Assembly (NCBI RefSeq): GCF_029027965.1 | Contig: NZ_CP119082.1 | Span: 724,001 to 788,000, forward strand | Origin: Paracoccus sp. S3-43 | GTDB lineage: Bacteria; Pseudomonadota; Alphaproteobacteria; Rhodobacterales; Rhodobacteraceae | DNA: 64,000 bases | Direction of reading: 5' to 3' | Part shown: one piece after another, positions 57,006 to 64,000 of the stretch | Layout of the letters: the number at the start of each line of letters is the position of its first letter | Position numbering within the stretch: position 1 is the first letter of the stretch | Position numbers and translations under genes: made by a program | Notes under the pieces: model-generated | Databases searched by the model: none | What the model was told of the DNA's origin: nothing | The model's input: only the letters and a program-made list of their open reading frames with translations

Positions 57006-58769
57006 GTGTGTCTGCACAGTTCATCGGGCACTGAGTTGAGGGCCTGTCCCCCTGAGCCGTTGCCGCTGACGGTGGTGCATCATCCCCTTGAGTCGGCTAC
57101 ATCGCTGATATCCCGCCTTGCTGCGCGACACGGTGCCGCATCGAGTACGGATTTCTGCCGCGACATCGGGCTTCCCTATAAGGCATTTCTGCGTGGTGAT
57201 CATGACGCCATCGAACAACTGGCGCGCCTCGCCGGATGCGATGCGGATGCGTTGGGGCGGGTCTCGATCCGCAATCTCGGGCGCAATGCCCTGCGTCTAC
57301 GCGACGAGGTGGCAACGACGCACACGCTGCATCGCTCGCGGATCCGCATCTGCCCGGACTGCACCCGGCAGGATGCAGGGTCCGCAGGGGAAGCCTGGCG
57401 CGCGCCCCGGCAGGTGACATGGCAGTTTGTTTCGATCCGGTCGTGTCCGGTGCATCGCTGTGCCCTGATGCACTTTCCGGCAGAAACATTCACCCTGCAG
57501 GGCTATGATTTTGCGGCACAAATTAGGAAACACTGGCAACTGATCGAGCGGGCGGAACCTGTGCCGCAAGACCACACGGAATTTGAAGGATATCTCTGGC
57601 GCCGGGTCGCTGGCGAACGTGGTGAAGCGTGGATTGACCAACTGGACCTAAATGTCGCACGCCGAGCCTGCGAGGTCTTCGGTCTGTTGCGCGGACGAGG
57701 CCCTGACAGCAAGCTGAGTGGGCACGGCGAGACGGAATGGGCACGGTTCGGCCAGTCGGGTTTCGAAGTGTTACGACAGGGCGCGGAGGCCTTGGCCGAG
57801 GAATTGGCACGAATGCTGTGCGGCCCCGGGGTCGATCGCCGGTTCTTCTCGCGGGTTTATGGCCCTTTCAGCACATGGCTGAACGGTCGGGGTCTTAGCG
57901 ACGAGTTCGAGCCGCTGCGCGATATCGTGCGCCGCCGGATATTTGCCAGCTTCGCCGTTCGCAGGGGGATTCTAGTACTGGGCAAGCCTTCGCCGGGCGG
58001 GGACTGACACGAGGACGCCGATGCAATGGTCATGGGGAATTTGCCCGCAAATCTGCTGCATCTGATGCGACAGCGGGGCCTTGCGTATCAGGCCAAGGAT
58101 GGGGAATGGCGCATCAAGGGCTTTGTTACGTCGGCAATGGTCGATGCGTTGCAGCGTGAGTCGCGTGAGCTTGTCGATTTGGACAATGCGGCCAGGCAGC
58201 TCGGCCTGTCGCAAGTAGCCGTGCTCGCGCAGATCGAGGCCGGCGCTCTCGCCCCTAGGCTGACCATGCCGTCGGCCGATTATCTGTTCGATTGCGAGAT
58301 GATACGGTCATGGGGCCGTTTGACGACGATCAATGAAACCGGGCTTCCCCAGCGTTTTGGCGATAGGGACAGCATCGCTCTGACCGTGGCAGAGGTTGCA
58401 AAACGCCTGAAGATCACGCCGAAGACCATTTTCTATCTGATCGAGAACGGTTTCCTGGGCGCAGTTCCAATATCTGGCGCAGGCCGCGCAGGCACTGCCG
58501 CAGTGCATATCCTCTCCGTGGCAGCTTTCGAAGGCGTCTTCGTTTCCATAGGTCAGCTTTCGGCACTGGCGCGCACGCCACAGGGCGCATTGGCGATCTG
58601 GCTAAGGAACGCGGACATCGCAATGGTTGCCTTGCCGCCCGGCCTCAGCCGGATCTATTGGCGCTGCGACATAGGCGCATTCGGGTTGCCACTGCCCAAT
58701 CCGGGGCCTGTCAGTGTTACGAACGCCGCAGAAGATGCCGTGCGACCTTCGTTGCCGGTAAGTCGCTGA
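57006..58769 (+). pseudogene. tniQ: TniQ/TnsD-type target-selection protein, interrupted by an in-frame TGA
   Basis: The N-terminal part is a TniQ domain: HPLESATSLISRLAARHG, then a zinc finger with Cys116, Cys119, Cys147 and His150 (CPDC ... CPVH). The frame meets TGA at 58005-58007 and continues in the same frame (HEDADAMVMGNLP...) to 58769 with no shift; the second half has helix-turn-helix stretches (LDNAARQLGLSQVAVLAQIE, LTVAEVAKRLKITPKTIFYL). Restoring one codon gives about 587 residues. The start is uncertain (GTG at 57006). It would direct insertion to a fixed site, here plausibly the tRNA-Arg end. Confidence 0.8.
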
Positions 58770-59174
58770 TCACCGGGATGAATAGAATCATGATGACGAC
58801 GAACGAGGCAAGCAGCGCCCAATCAACCCCGTTCACCTCGACGCCGAAGGGGATATCGGCCATGACCGCAAGGTTCTTGAACGAAAAATAGGCCGTTGCC
58901 GCGACATAGAGGTGGTCGCGCACAGCCAGCATGGCACGCGCAGGCCGGGAGTACGTTCGCTTACGAAACTCACGACATTCGGAGCGAAGAATCGCCCAGA
59001 AGGGTGTGTCTTCCTGGTTTTCCACTCGCCTCGTACCGGGCGTGGGCATGGGGTCGCCACATAGAGCTGCATACAGTGCCTCGGTCGGAAGCGGATCCGC
59101 GTCAGTTTTGTCGATAATCGCCAACCGCGTTGATTGCGGCAGTTCCCGCTGCTGGCGCTCGTAATTGCCATAGG

Positions 59175-60279
59175 TGTCCTCTTAACCTTCTTGCGGTGCT
59201 ATTCTCAGCAAGGAGGAAGGGACCATGGATAGATCATCGAAGATCAGGAAATCGGCACCACGTGACGCGATCAGCAAGGTTGCGCAGCAGCGGATGAGCG
59301 TGCTGGACCTGGCGCGAGAACTTGGGAATGTCGCCGAAGCCTGCCGCCAGCGGGGCATGGATCGCACCAGCTTCTATGACTGGAAGCGCCGCTTTCAGAC
59401 GCAGGGCTTTGACGGCCTGAAGGACCTGCCGCCGATCCACAAGTCCCATCCTCGGGCGACCGCGCCGGAGGTCGTCGACCGCATCCGGGCCCTGGCGCCG
59501 GAGCATCCCGCCTACGGCTGCAACCGTCTTGAGGCCATCCTGTCGCTGGAGGGGACGCGGGTCTCGGCGATCACGATCCAGAAAGCTGCTCAACGACCAT
59601 GGCTTGGGCACCAGGATCGAGCGCTGGCTGGCGCTGGAGGAGGCGAACGCCGGCAAGGTGATCGACATCACTCCCGAACAGGCTACGTTCCTTGAGAAGC
59701 TCAATCCCTGCTTCCGGGAGCGCCATGTCGAGAGCAGCGCTCCTGGCGCGCTTCTGTCGGCTGACACCTTCTTCGTCGGCAGCCTGAAGGGCGTGGGAAA
59801 AGTCTACCTGCATGCAGTGGTCGACACCTACGGCTCCTGCGCTTTCGGCTTTCTGCACGTCTCCAAGCAGCCGGAGGCCGCGGTGGCGGTGCTGCACAAC
59901 GCCGTGCTGCCCTTCTCCGCGAATCTGGACCTGCCGGTGAAAGCCGTGCTGACCGACAACGGCCGAGAGTTCTGCGGCACCGAGAAGCATCCCTACGAGC
60001 TCTACCTGGATCTCAACGGCATTGAGCACCGCCGCACCAAGGTCAGGACGCCCAAGACCAACGGCTTCGCCGAGCGCTTCAACGGCACGGTCCTCGACGA
60101 ATTCTTCCGCATCAAGATGCGCGAGACCTTCTACGACAGCGTCGAGGCGATGCAGGCAGATCTCGATGCCTGGCTTGTCCACTACAACACCGAGCGGCCG
60201 CATCTCGGCTACCGCAACATGGGGCGCAGACCAATCGAAACCGTCATGTCATTCGTTAGCCAAGAAGGTTAAGAGGACA
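59175..60279 (+). mobile_element. IS481-like element (copy 2), full length
   Basis: 1105 bp with terminal repeats TGTCCTCTTAACCTTCTTG at the left and the inverse at the right. Flanked by a perfect 7-bp target duplication CCATAGG (59168-59174 and 60280-60286). Same element as copy 1 at 52909-53560 but in the opposite orientation. Confidence 0.92.
59225..60272 (+). pseudogene. IS481-like transposase, frameshifted
   Basis: Compared with copy 1, one extra A near 59582 (CAGAAAGCTG for CAGAAGCTG) shifts the frame inside ITIQKLLNDHG; the reading continues in another frame to 60272. Without it the gene would encode 348 residues. The integrase core is otherwise complete: VYLHAVVDTYGS, VLTDNGREFCG and NGFAERFNGTV carry the D, D and E. 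Confidence 0.9.
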
Positions 60280-60340
60280 CCATAGGTTTTTACGCCCAAG
60301 CTGAGACGCTCGGCGAATTCAGCCTGACTTTGCCCCGCCT

Positions 60341-60523
60341 CTGCGCGAATCGCGCGGAGCCGCGTGGCTCCGACCGCGAGAACTCGGTGTATCGGATGCG
60401 GCACTCACCCTGGTCGGAAAAGGCTGCAATCGCTCTCGCAGGATCGAAAAGGCACTTGCGCGCGCGGTCTGCACCACGCCGGAGGCGCTGTTCCCGGATC
60501 GTTATCAGGGAGGCGAACCATGA
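60341..60523 (+). pseudogene. Nlp/Ner-like DNA-binding domain without a clear start
   Basis: The + strand reads a compact helix-turn-helix pattern: LRPRELGVSDAALTLVGKGC then RSRRIEKALARAVCTTPEAL and FPDRYQGGEP before TGA. This matches the small Nlp/Ner regulators of Mu-like elements. No usable start codon lies upstream in frame, and its first third is antisense to the XRE gene start, so it may be a remnant. Confidence 0.4.
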
Positions 60524-60601
60524 CCTAGAAAAGGAAAAGGCCAAGAGGGCGGCAACCCTCAAGGCCTTCTTCGGTGTATCAAGATAGCAATCCGATACAC
60601 C
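60386..60601. promoter_or_regulatory. Repeated operator-like box GGTGTATCGGAT
   Basis: GGTGTATCGGAT at 60386-60397 occurs inverted at 60590-60601, and its GGTGTATC half again at 60573-60580, so 60573-60601 is a palindrome with an 8-bp arm and a 13-bp spacer. The boxes flank the start region of the regulator genes and precede tnsA, suggesting regulation of the transposition genes. Confidence 0.45.
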
Positions 60602-60729
60602 TCTTTCATGACCCATAATCCGGGACCGGTCAAGCGTGCAGGTGATCTGGCGCGCCGGTCCCGCACACCCAAACCCATGAAGGAGGGCCGATGGCGGCCG
60701 GCGCGTGCTGGCCGCCTGGCCAATAACCC

Positions 60730-61425
60730 ATGTCCGACGACGATGACAAAAAGCCTTGGCAGCCGCCACAGCGCAGCACCGGTACACGCAGCTTTCCGGC
60801 ACGGTCCAAATCCAGTTCGCGTGGCTTTCTGCTGGCGCATCTGCCGGTGGAGGCCCGGCCCCGCCAGATCATCTATGAGAGCAATCTGGAACGTCAGACG
60901 GCGCTGCTATTGCTGGCGCGCAATGATCTGTGGAACCTGTGGGACCAGCCGCCGAAAATCGCCTTCACGGACAGACGGGGTCGTACGGCCCATCACGTCT
61001 TCGACTATCTGGCCGAGTTCAACGGTGGCCGTCGTGTTGCAATTGCCGTCAAGCCACAGGCCCGTGCAGACCGGATCGGCTTTCGCGACACGCTTGCCCG
61101 TATCCGCACGGCCCTGCCGCCCCGCTTCGCTGATGAGGTCGTGCTGGTCACCGAAAATGCCCTTCCCGCCGCTGCGGTGCATAATGCCGAGTTGCTGCAC
61201 ATGTTCCGCACCTGCCCCGATCCGGAAGCGGATAGCATCGTCAGAGATATGCTGGCGGCGCAGCGGCAACCGTTCAGCGTCGCGCATATCGTCACCGGGA
61301 GCGGCTTGGGCGGTCGGGCTTTCCGCGCATTGGTCCGGGCCATTTATGCGGGGTTGGCGCGTGCCGATCTCGATAGCCGCATCACATCTGCGACTGTCCT
61401 GCTGCCGCCGCAGGACCGGCCATGA
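60730..61425 (+). CDS. tnsA: TnsA-like transposon endonuclease
   Basis: A 231-residue protein matching the TnsA N-terminal endonuclease layout, which cuts the 5' ends of the transposon: PRQIIYESNLERQTALLLLA (Glu50/Glu54), AHHVFDYLAEF (Asp92) and VAIAVKPQ (Lys108), a PD-(D/E)xK-like set. The ATG at 60730 lacks a clear Shine-Dalgarno; an 11-codon open frame (60691-60726) behind AAGGAGGG ends 3 bases before it and could couple translation. Its stop overlaps the tnsB start (ATGA). Confidence 0.75.
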   Translation: MSDDDDKKPWQPPQRSTGTRSFPARSKSSSRGFLLAHLPVEARPRQIIYESNLERQTALLLLARNDLWNLWDQPPKIAFTDRRGRTAHHVFDYLAEFNGGRRVAIAVKPQARADRIGFRDTLARIRTALPPRFADEVVLVTENALPAAAVHNAELLHMFRTCPDPEADSIVRDMLAAQRQPFSVAHIVTGSGLGGRAFRALVRAIYAGLARADLDSRITSATVLLPPQDRP

Positions 61426-62434
61426 CGATGCTGCGCTTGTCCCGCGCCGATGCTGTCATCGCGCAGGGCACCCTCTGCGCCGTCGCGCGGATCGATCCGC
61501 ATGTCGTCGAATTGCGCCCGCTCGGCGGCGAGGACGCGCCGATGAGCCTGAGCCACCTCGAACTGATGGGGCAGATCAACTCGGGCAACTTCGAGGTAGA
61601 ATATGGCTATTTCGGCAGCCGTCAGGCTGCGCGCCGCGCCATGGCGGGACGCGGTTTGCTGGCTCTCCTGTCGAGTGTGGAACAGCAACTGGTGTTCTGG
61701 AAGGTCGACTGGTGCGAGGCGTTTCTCGCCGCCGAAGCCAGCGGCGAGGTCTCGCGATCGGATCGGTCCTGCTCGGCTTTTATCCCCAAACTCGAAAGGC
61801 GCGTTAGGGAGAAGATGCGGCAAGCCGCAAATGGCAACGTCTTGCCTGACGCGGTCTTCAGGCCCGCGCCCTGCCGCACCAGCCTGATGGGGTGGGTTCG
61901 CATCTGGGAGAAGACCCGCGATCCGATGGCCTTGGTGAAGAAGTCACGGTTCAACGGAGTCAATGCCCGCAAGATTGGTCGCGACCAAGAGGCGATCCTG
62001 CAACGCAAGCTTGCGGATTACCTGCACCCCAACCGGATTTTTGTTCCCGAACTGCACCGGGCAATCAATGCTGAAATCCGCGAGTGTAATGCGGATGCTG
62101 GATCTGCCGGATTGCCCCCCATGCTGGAGGTATCCGAAAGCACCGTCCGGCGCAGACTGGTGGAAATCGATAGGTTCGAACTTTGCGCCGCGCGCCATGG
62201 CGTTGCCGAGGCCAAAAACCGCCTGGGTGGTTACGGTGCGGGTCTTCAAGTCGATGTACCGCTTCAACTCATCGAGATGAATGAATGGGAAATCGACCTG
62301 ATGGCGGTCCTCGCCGCAGGAGGCTTCGATATCAGCGACGCCTGGCTGCGTGATCTCGCGATTGGACGTTATTGGGTCTGCGTCGCTTTCGATGCCGCCA
62401 CGCGCAGCATTCTAGCGTTGAAGCTGTCGAAAGC
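61422..62434 (+). pseudogene. tnsB: TnsB/TniA-type DDE transposase, N-terminal part only
   Basis: About 338 residues, coupled to tnsA by ATGA. An N-terminal DNA-binding region (SESTVRRRLVEIDRFELC near residue 240 is a typical last helix before the core) leads into the integrase core: NEWEIDLMAVL with the first catalytic Asp and GRYWVCVAFDAATRSILALKLS. It breaks off there at an IS481 remnant, so the second Asp and the Glu are missing. Tn7 TnsB is about 700 residues. The frame stays open through the remnant into cas3. Confidence 0.8.
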
Positions 62435-62595
62435 GCTCCGCACGCATCTCGCCGACTTCATGGCAGCCTACAACTTCGCGCGTAGGCTCAAGACCTTCGG
62501 CGGCCTCACGCCCTACGAATACATCTGCAAGATCTGGACATCAGAGCCAGACAGATTCATCCTAAACCCGATCCACCAGATGCCGGGACTGAACA
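62435..62595 (+). mobile_element. IS481 remnant (3' end of the transposase gene)
   Basis: 161 bp nearly identical to the end of the complete copy at 23998-25020 (reverse strand): it encodes ALRTHLADFMAAYNFARRLK onward to HQMPGLNT. The final 6-7 bp of the terminal repeat (GTTAAC) are lost and replaced by CCTGGC, and most of the element is missing, so a deletion joined tnsB to the IS end. Confidence 0.88.
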
Positions 62596-62828
62596 CCTGG
62601 CACATTGCGATGCCGTCTGGGGAGGGCGGCAACCACCCCATCTCCGCAGGAGGATCGGAAGGAACGCCAATCACCAATGGCACGAAGCCGGGTCACGCCA
62701 ACCCGGACGGCCATTACCGTCTAAATACGTTGCTCAGAGAGGACTATCGAGCGCGAGGCAGAACAGATCTTGCTTGCGCCAGAAGGCATGATAGCACCAA
62801 CATCAATCGGTTAATTGGCGGCTTCTTT
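62596..62828 (+). other. Unassigned spacer between IS remnant and cas3
   Basis: 233 bases with no stop in the tnsB/cas3 frame and no domain I recognise. It reads glycine/asparagine-rich protein (GGNHPISAGGSEGTPITNG). No CRISPR repeats or clear promoter are seen. The last 60 bases are richer in A/T and may hold the cas3 promoter. Confidence 0.4.
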
Positions 62829-64000
62829 ATGGATTTGACGCAGATCGCACGTTGGCCGGGGAAAAGCCCTGTGACGCCCGGGGCGCCGGTCCATCCTGCG
62901 GCTTATCACATGCTGGACGTGGCCGCCGTGGCCGATGAGTTGCTAGCCGATCATCCCCGGCGCGCCCTATATTGCCTACTGATCGCGTTGCACGATCTGG
63001 GCAAGATTGGCGAGGTCTTTCGCCGTGCGCTGAGCGAGGGCGTGGTGCAGGACCGGCGGCATTGGGAGGTCACCGAGGCATGGCTGCATGACCCGCAGAT
63101 CCTTGCGCTGCTGTTGCAGCATCTGGGGGGGCAGCATCAGGCGCTGCTGCCCTTGATTGCGGCGATCGCGGGCCATCACGGCAGGCCTCCAACGGCCGAG
63201 ATACCACGCCATCTTGATGCCATGCGATCGCGCGCCGGAACGCAGGCCCATGACGATGCGCTGGATTTCGTGCGAGCCTGCCTGACGCTGTGGCCCGAGG
63301 CGCGGCTGGACGGCTTGCGCCAGCGCGAGGCCAAGGCACTGAGCTGGCATCTGGCGGGTGTCACCACCGTCGCGGATTGGGTCGGCTCGAATGCCGCATG
63401 GTTTCCTGCCACTCCGGCAACGCAGACGCTGGCCGAATACCTTGATGTCGCTCGTCGGATCGCGCCTATGGCCCTGCATGCGGCGGGTCTGTTGCCGCCC
63501 GGTCCAAGGGCTGATCCGCTGTTCGACTTTGCCCTGCGGCCGATGCAGCGGGCGGCGCGTGACATCGCGCTGCCGTTGGGTCCCATGCTGGCGATCATCG
63601 AGGACGAAACCGGCGCCGGCAAGACCGAGGCCGCCTTCCTGCTGTTGCAGCGCATGCTGTGCGCGGGCAAGGGGCAGGGGGCATACTTCGCCTTACCGAC
63701 CATGGCGACGGCGGATGCGATGTTCCGCCGCGCCCGCAATATCGTCGGCGGACTGTTCCAGGACGCTCCGTCATTGACGCTGGCGCATGGCCGGGCGGGT
63801 CTGTCGGTCGATTTCCGAGAGGTGCAGAACACCGCGCCCGGCTCGGACGCGCCGGTCTGCGGTGAATGGCTGGTTGAAAGCCGGCGCCGTGCGCTGCTGG
63901 CCGATATCGGCGTCGGCACCATCGATCAGGCGCTGATGGCGGTGTTGCCGACGCGCTTTGCCACGCTGCGCAACTGGGGGCTGTCGCGCAAGGTGCTGAT
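62829..64000 (+). CDS. cas3: CRISPR-associated helicase-nuclease Cas3 (type I-E-like), 3' end outside the window
   Basis: 390 residues visible from the ATG at 62829 (MDLTQIARWPG). N-terminal HD nuclease: His27, LHDLGKIG with His55-Asp56, AGHHGRP with His116-His117, and the Cas3-typical ADWVGSN near 182. The helicase begins with EDETGAGKTEAA (Walker A, Lys265), YFALPTMATADAMF, and SRRRALLADIGVGTIDQALMAVLP, a stretch typical of type I-E. In interference it unwinds and degrades DNA recruited by Cascade. No array or other cas gene is inside the window; they are expected downstream. Confidence 0.88.
   Translation, partial: MDLTQIARWPGKSPVTPGAPVHPAAYHMLDVAAVADELLADHPRRALYCLLIALHDLGKIGEVFRRALSEGVVQDRRHWEVTEAWLHDPQILALLLQHLGGQHQALLPLIAAIAGHHGRPPTAEIPRHLDAMRSRAGTQAHDDALDFVRACLTLWPEARLDGLRQREAKALSWHLAGVTTVADWVGSNAAWFPATPATQTLAEYLDVARRIAPMALHAAGLLPPGPRADPLFDFALRPMQRAARDIALPLGPMLAIIEDETGAGKTEAAFLLLQRMLCAGKGQGAYFALPTMATADAMFRRARNIVGGLFQDAPSLTLAHGRAGLSVDFREVQNTAPGSDAPVCGEWLVESRRRALLADIGVGTIDQALMAVLPTRFATLRNWGLSRKVL

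Larger units (their letters stand above)
58717..60404 (-). pseudogene. XRE-type regulator with C-terminal membrane helix, split by an IS
   Basis: Removing the IS (59175-60279) and one copy of the 7-bp duplication joins 60404-60287 to 59174-58717 into a 576-base frame of 191 residues. It reads a helix-turn-helix (AEAGQSQAEFAERLSLGVKT, then YGNYERQQRELPQS), a linker, and a hydrophobic segment WALLASFVVIMILFIPVI near the C-terminus. A GTG at 60404 is the likely start. The insertion falls in the HTH region, so the gene is inactive. Its 3' end overlaps tniQ, convergent, by 53 bases. Confidence 0.75.
56885..64000. mobile_element. Tn7-like element 3, left part (right end outside the window)
   Basis: Left end TATCGTCTGTCAGATGTTTC through GTCAGATTTCTGACCCAAAT (56885-56933) matches the left ends at 50345 and 51638, except TGT has become TAT. 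It carries tniQ, two regulators, tnsA, truncated tnsB and cas3. Whether cas3 is inside the element cannot be settled without its right end. Confidence 0.6.

Noticed and set aside
60608..61807. A 399-residue frame overlapping tnsA
   Set aside because: Wrong frame over tnsA and tnsB; composition is Arg/Ser/Cys-rich and it lacks any domain, whereas the tnsA frame shows endonuclease motifs.
62596..62828. A CRISPR leader or array before cas3
   Set aside because: No direct repeats of about 28 bp with regular spacing are present.
56885..64000. A CRISPR-associated transposon (RNA-guided Tn7-like system)
   Set aside because: tniQ, tnsA, tnsB and a cas gene occur together, but known guided systems use Cascade or Cas12k without a Cas3 nuclease, tnsB is truncated, tnsC is not visible and no array is in the window. 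Cargo defence is the simpler reading.

Overview
The window reads as a chromosomal segment of a high-GC alphaproteobacterium of the order Rhodobacterales, most likely Paracoccus or a close relative. The evidence is the rpoBC / str / S10-spc-alpha ribosomal block with alphaproteobacterial-type proteins, a four-gene Aap/Bzt amino-acid ABC transporter, the rpmH-rnpA-yidD-yidC-MOSC-engB-argB cluster, and a Rhodobacterales-type intergenic repeat at about 41.8 kb. The genus is an inference from gene content and protein style, not from a database search.

Positions 1-31.8 kb hold core information-processing genes on the + strand: rpoB (5' end cut by the window edge), rpoC, a YccF-type membrane protein, a DMT-family exporter, rpsL-rpsG-fusA-tuf, then rpsJ-rplCDWB-rpsS-rplV-rpsC-rplP-rpmC-rpsQ-rplNXE-rpsNH-rplFR-rpsE-rpmD. 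The spc operon is then broken: a strong terminator follows rpmD, then come an IS481-family element and two non-ribosomal exported-protein genes. rplO-secY-adk restart behind their own promoter and are followed by rpsM-rpsK-rpoA-rplQ. Three ribosomal promoters share the same -10/discriminator sequence TATACGCCC.

Positions 31.8-50.3 kb hold ordinary chromosomal genes. A luxR/luxI quorum-sensing pair is followed by rarA, crcB, an RluA-type pseudouridine synthase, a 39-residue stump of a HAD phosphatase, an ATP12 chaperone and the amino-acid transporter operon. On the - strand is the block rpmH-rnpA-yidD-ttcA-yidC-MOSC-engB-argB plus a SixA-like phosphatase. A sensor histidine kinase and tRNA-Arg(ACG) close the region.

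From 50.34 kb to the right edge the DNA is an accessory island stacked against the 3' end of tRNA-Arg. It looks like at least three Tn7-like (TGT...ACA) elements inserted one behind another at the same point. Element 1 (50345-51632, flanked on both sides by ACAAG) carries only a secreted alpha/beta-hydrolase-like protein. Element 2 (51638-56879) carries an arsenic operon, arsR-arsC(two-domain fusion)-ACR3-arsH, plus an IS3 element and a truncated IS481-like element. Element 3 (from 56885) carries tniQ (broken by an in-frame TGA), divergent regulators (one split by an IS), tnsA, a truncated tnsB, an IS481 remnant, and the start of a type I-E-like cas3. No break in the reading frame separates tnsB from cas3. 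The only visible transposition genes (TniQ, TnsA, TnsB) are in element 3, so elements 1 and 2 look like non-autonomous cargo carriers mobilised in trans, with the machinery now decayed.
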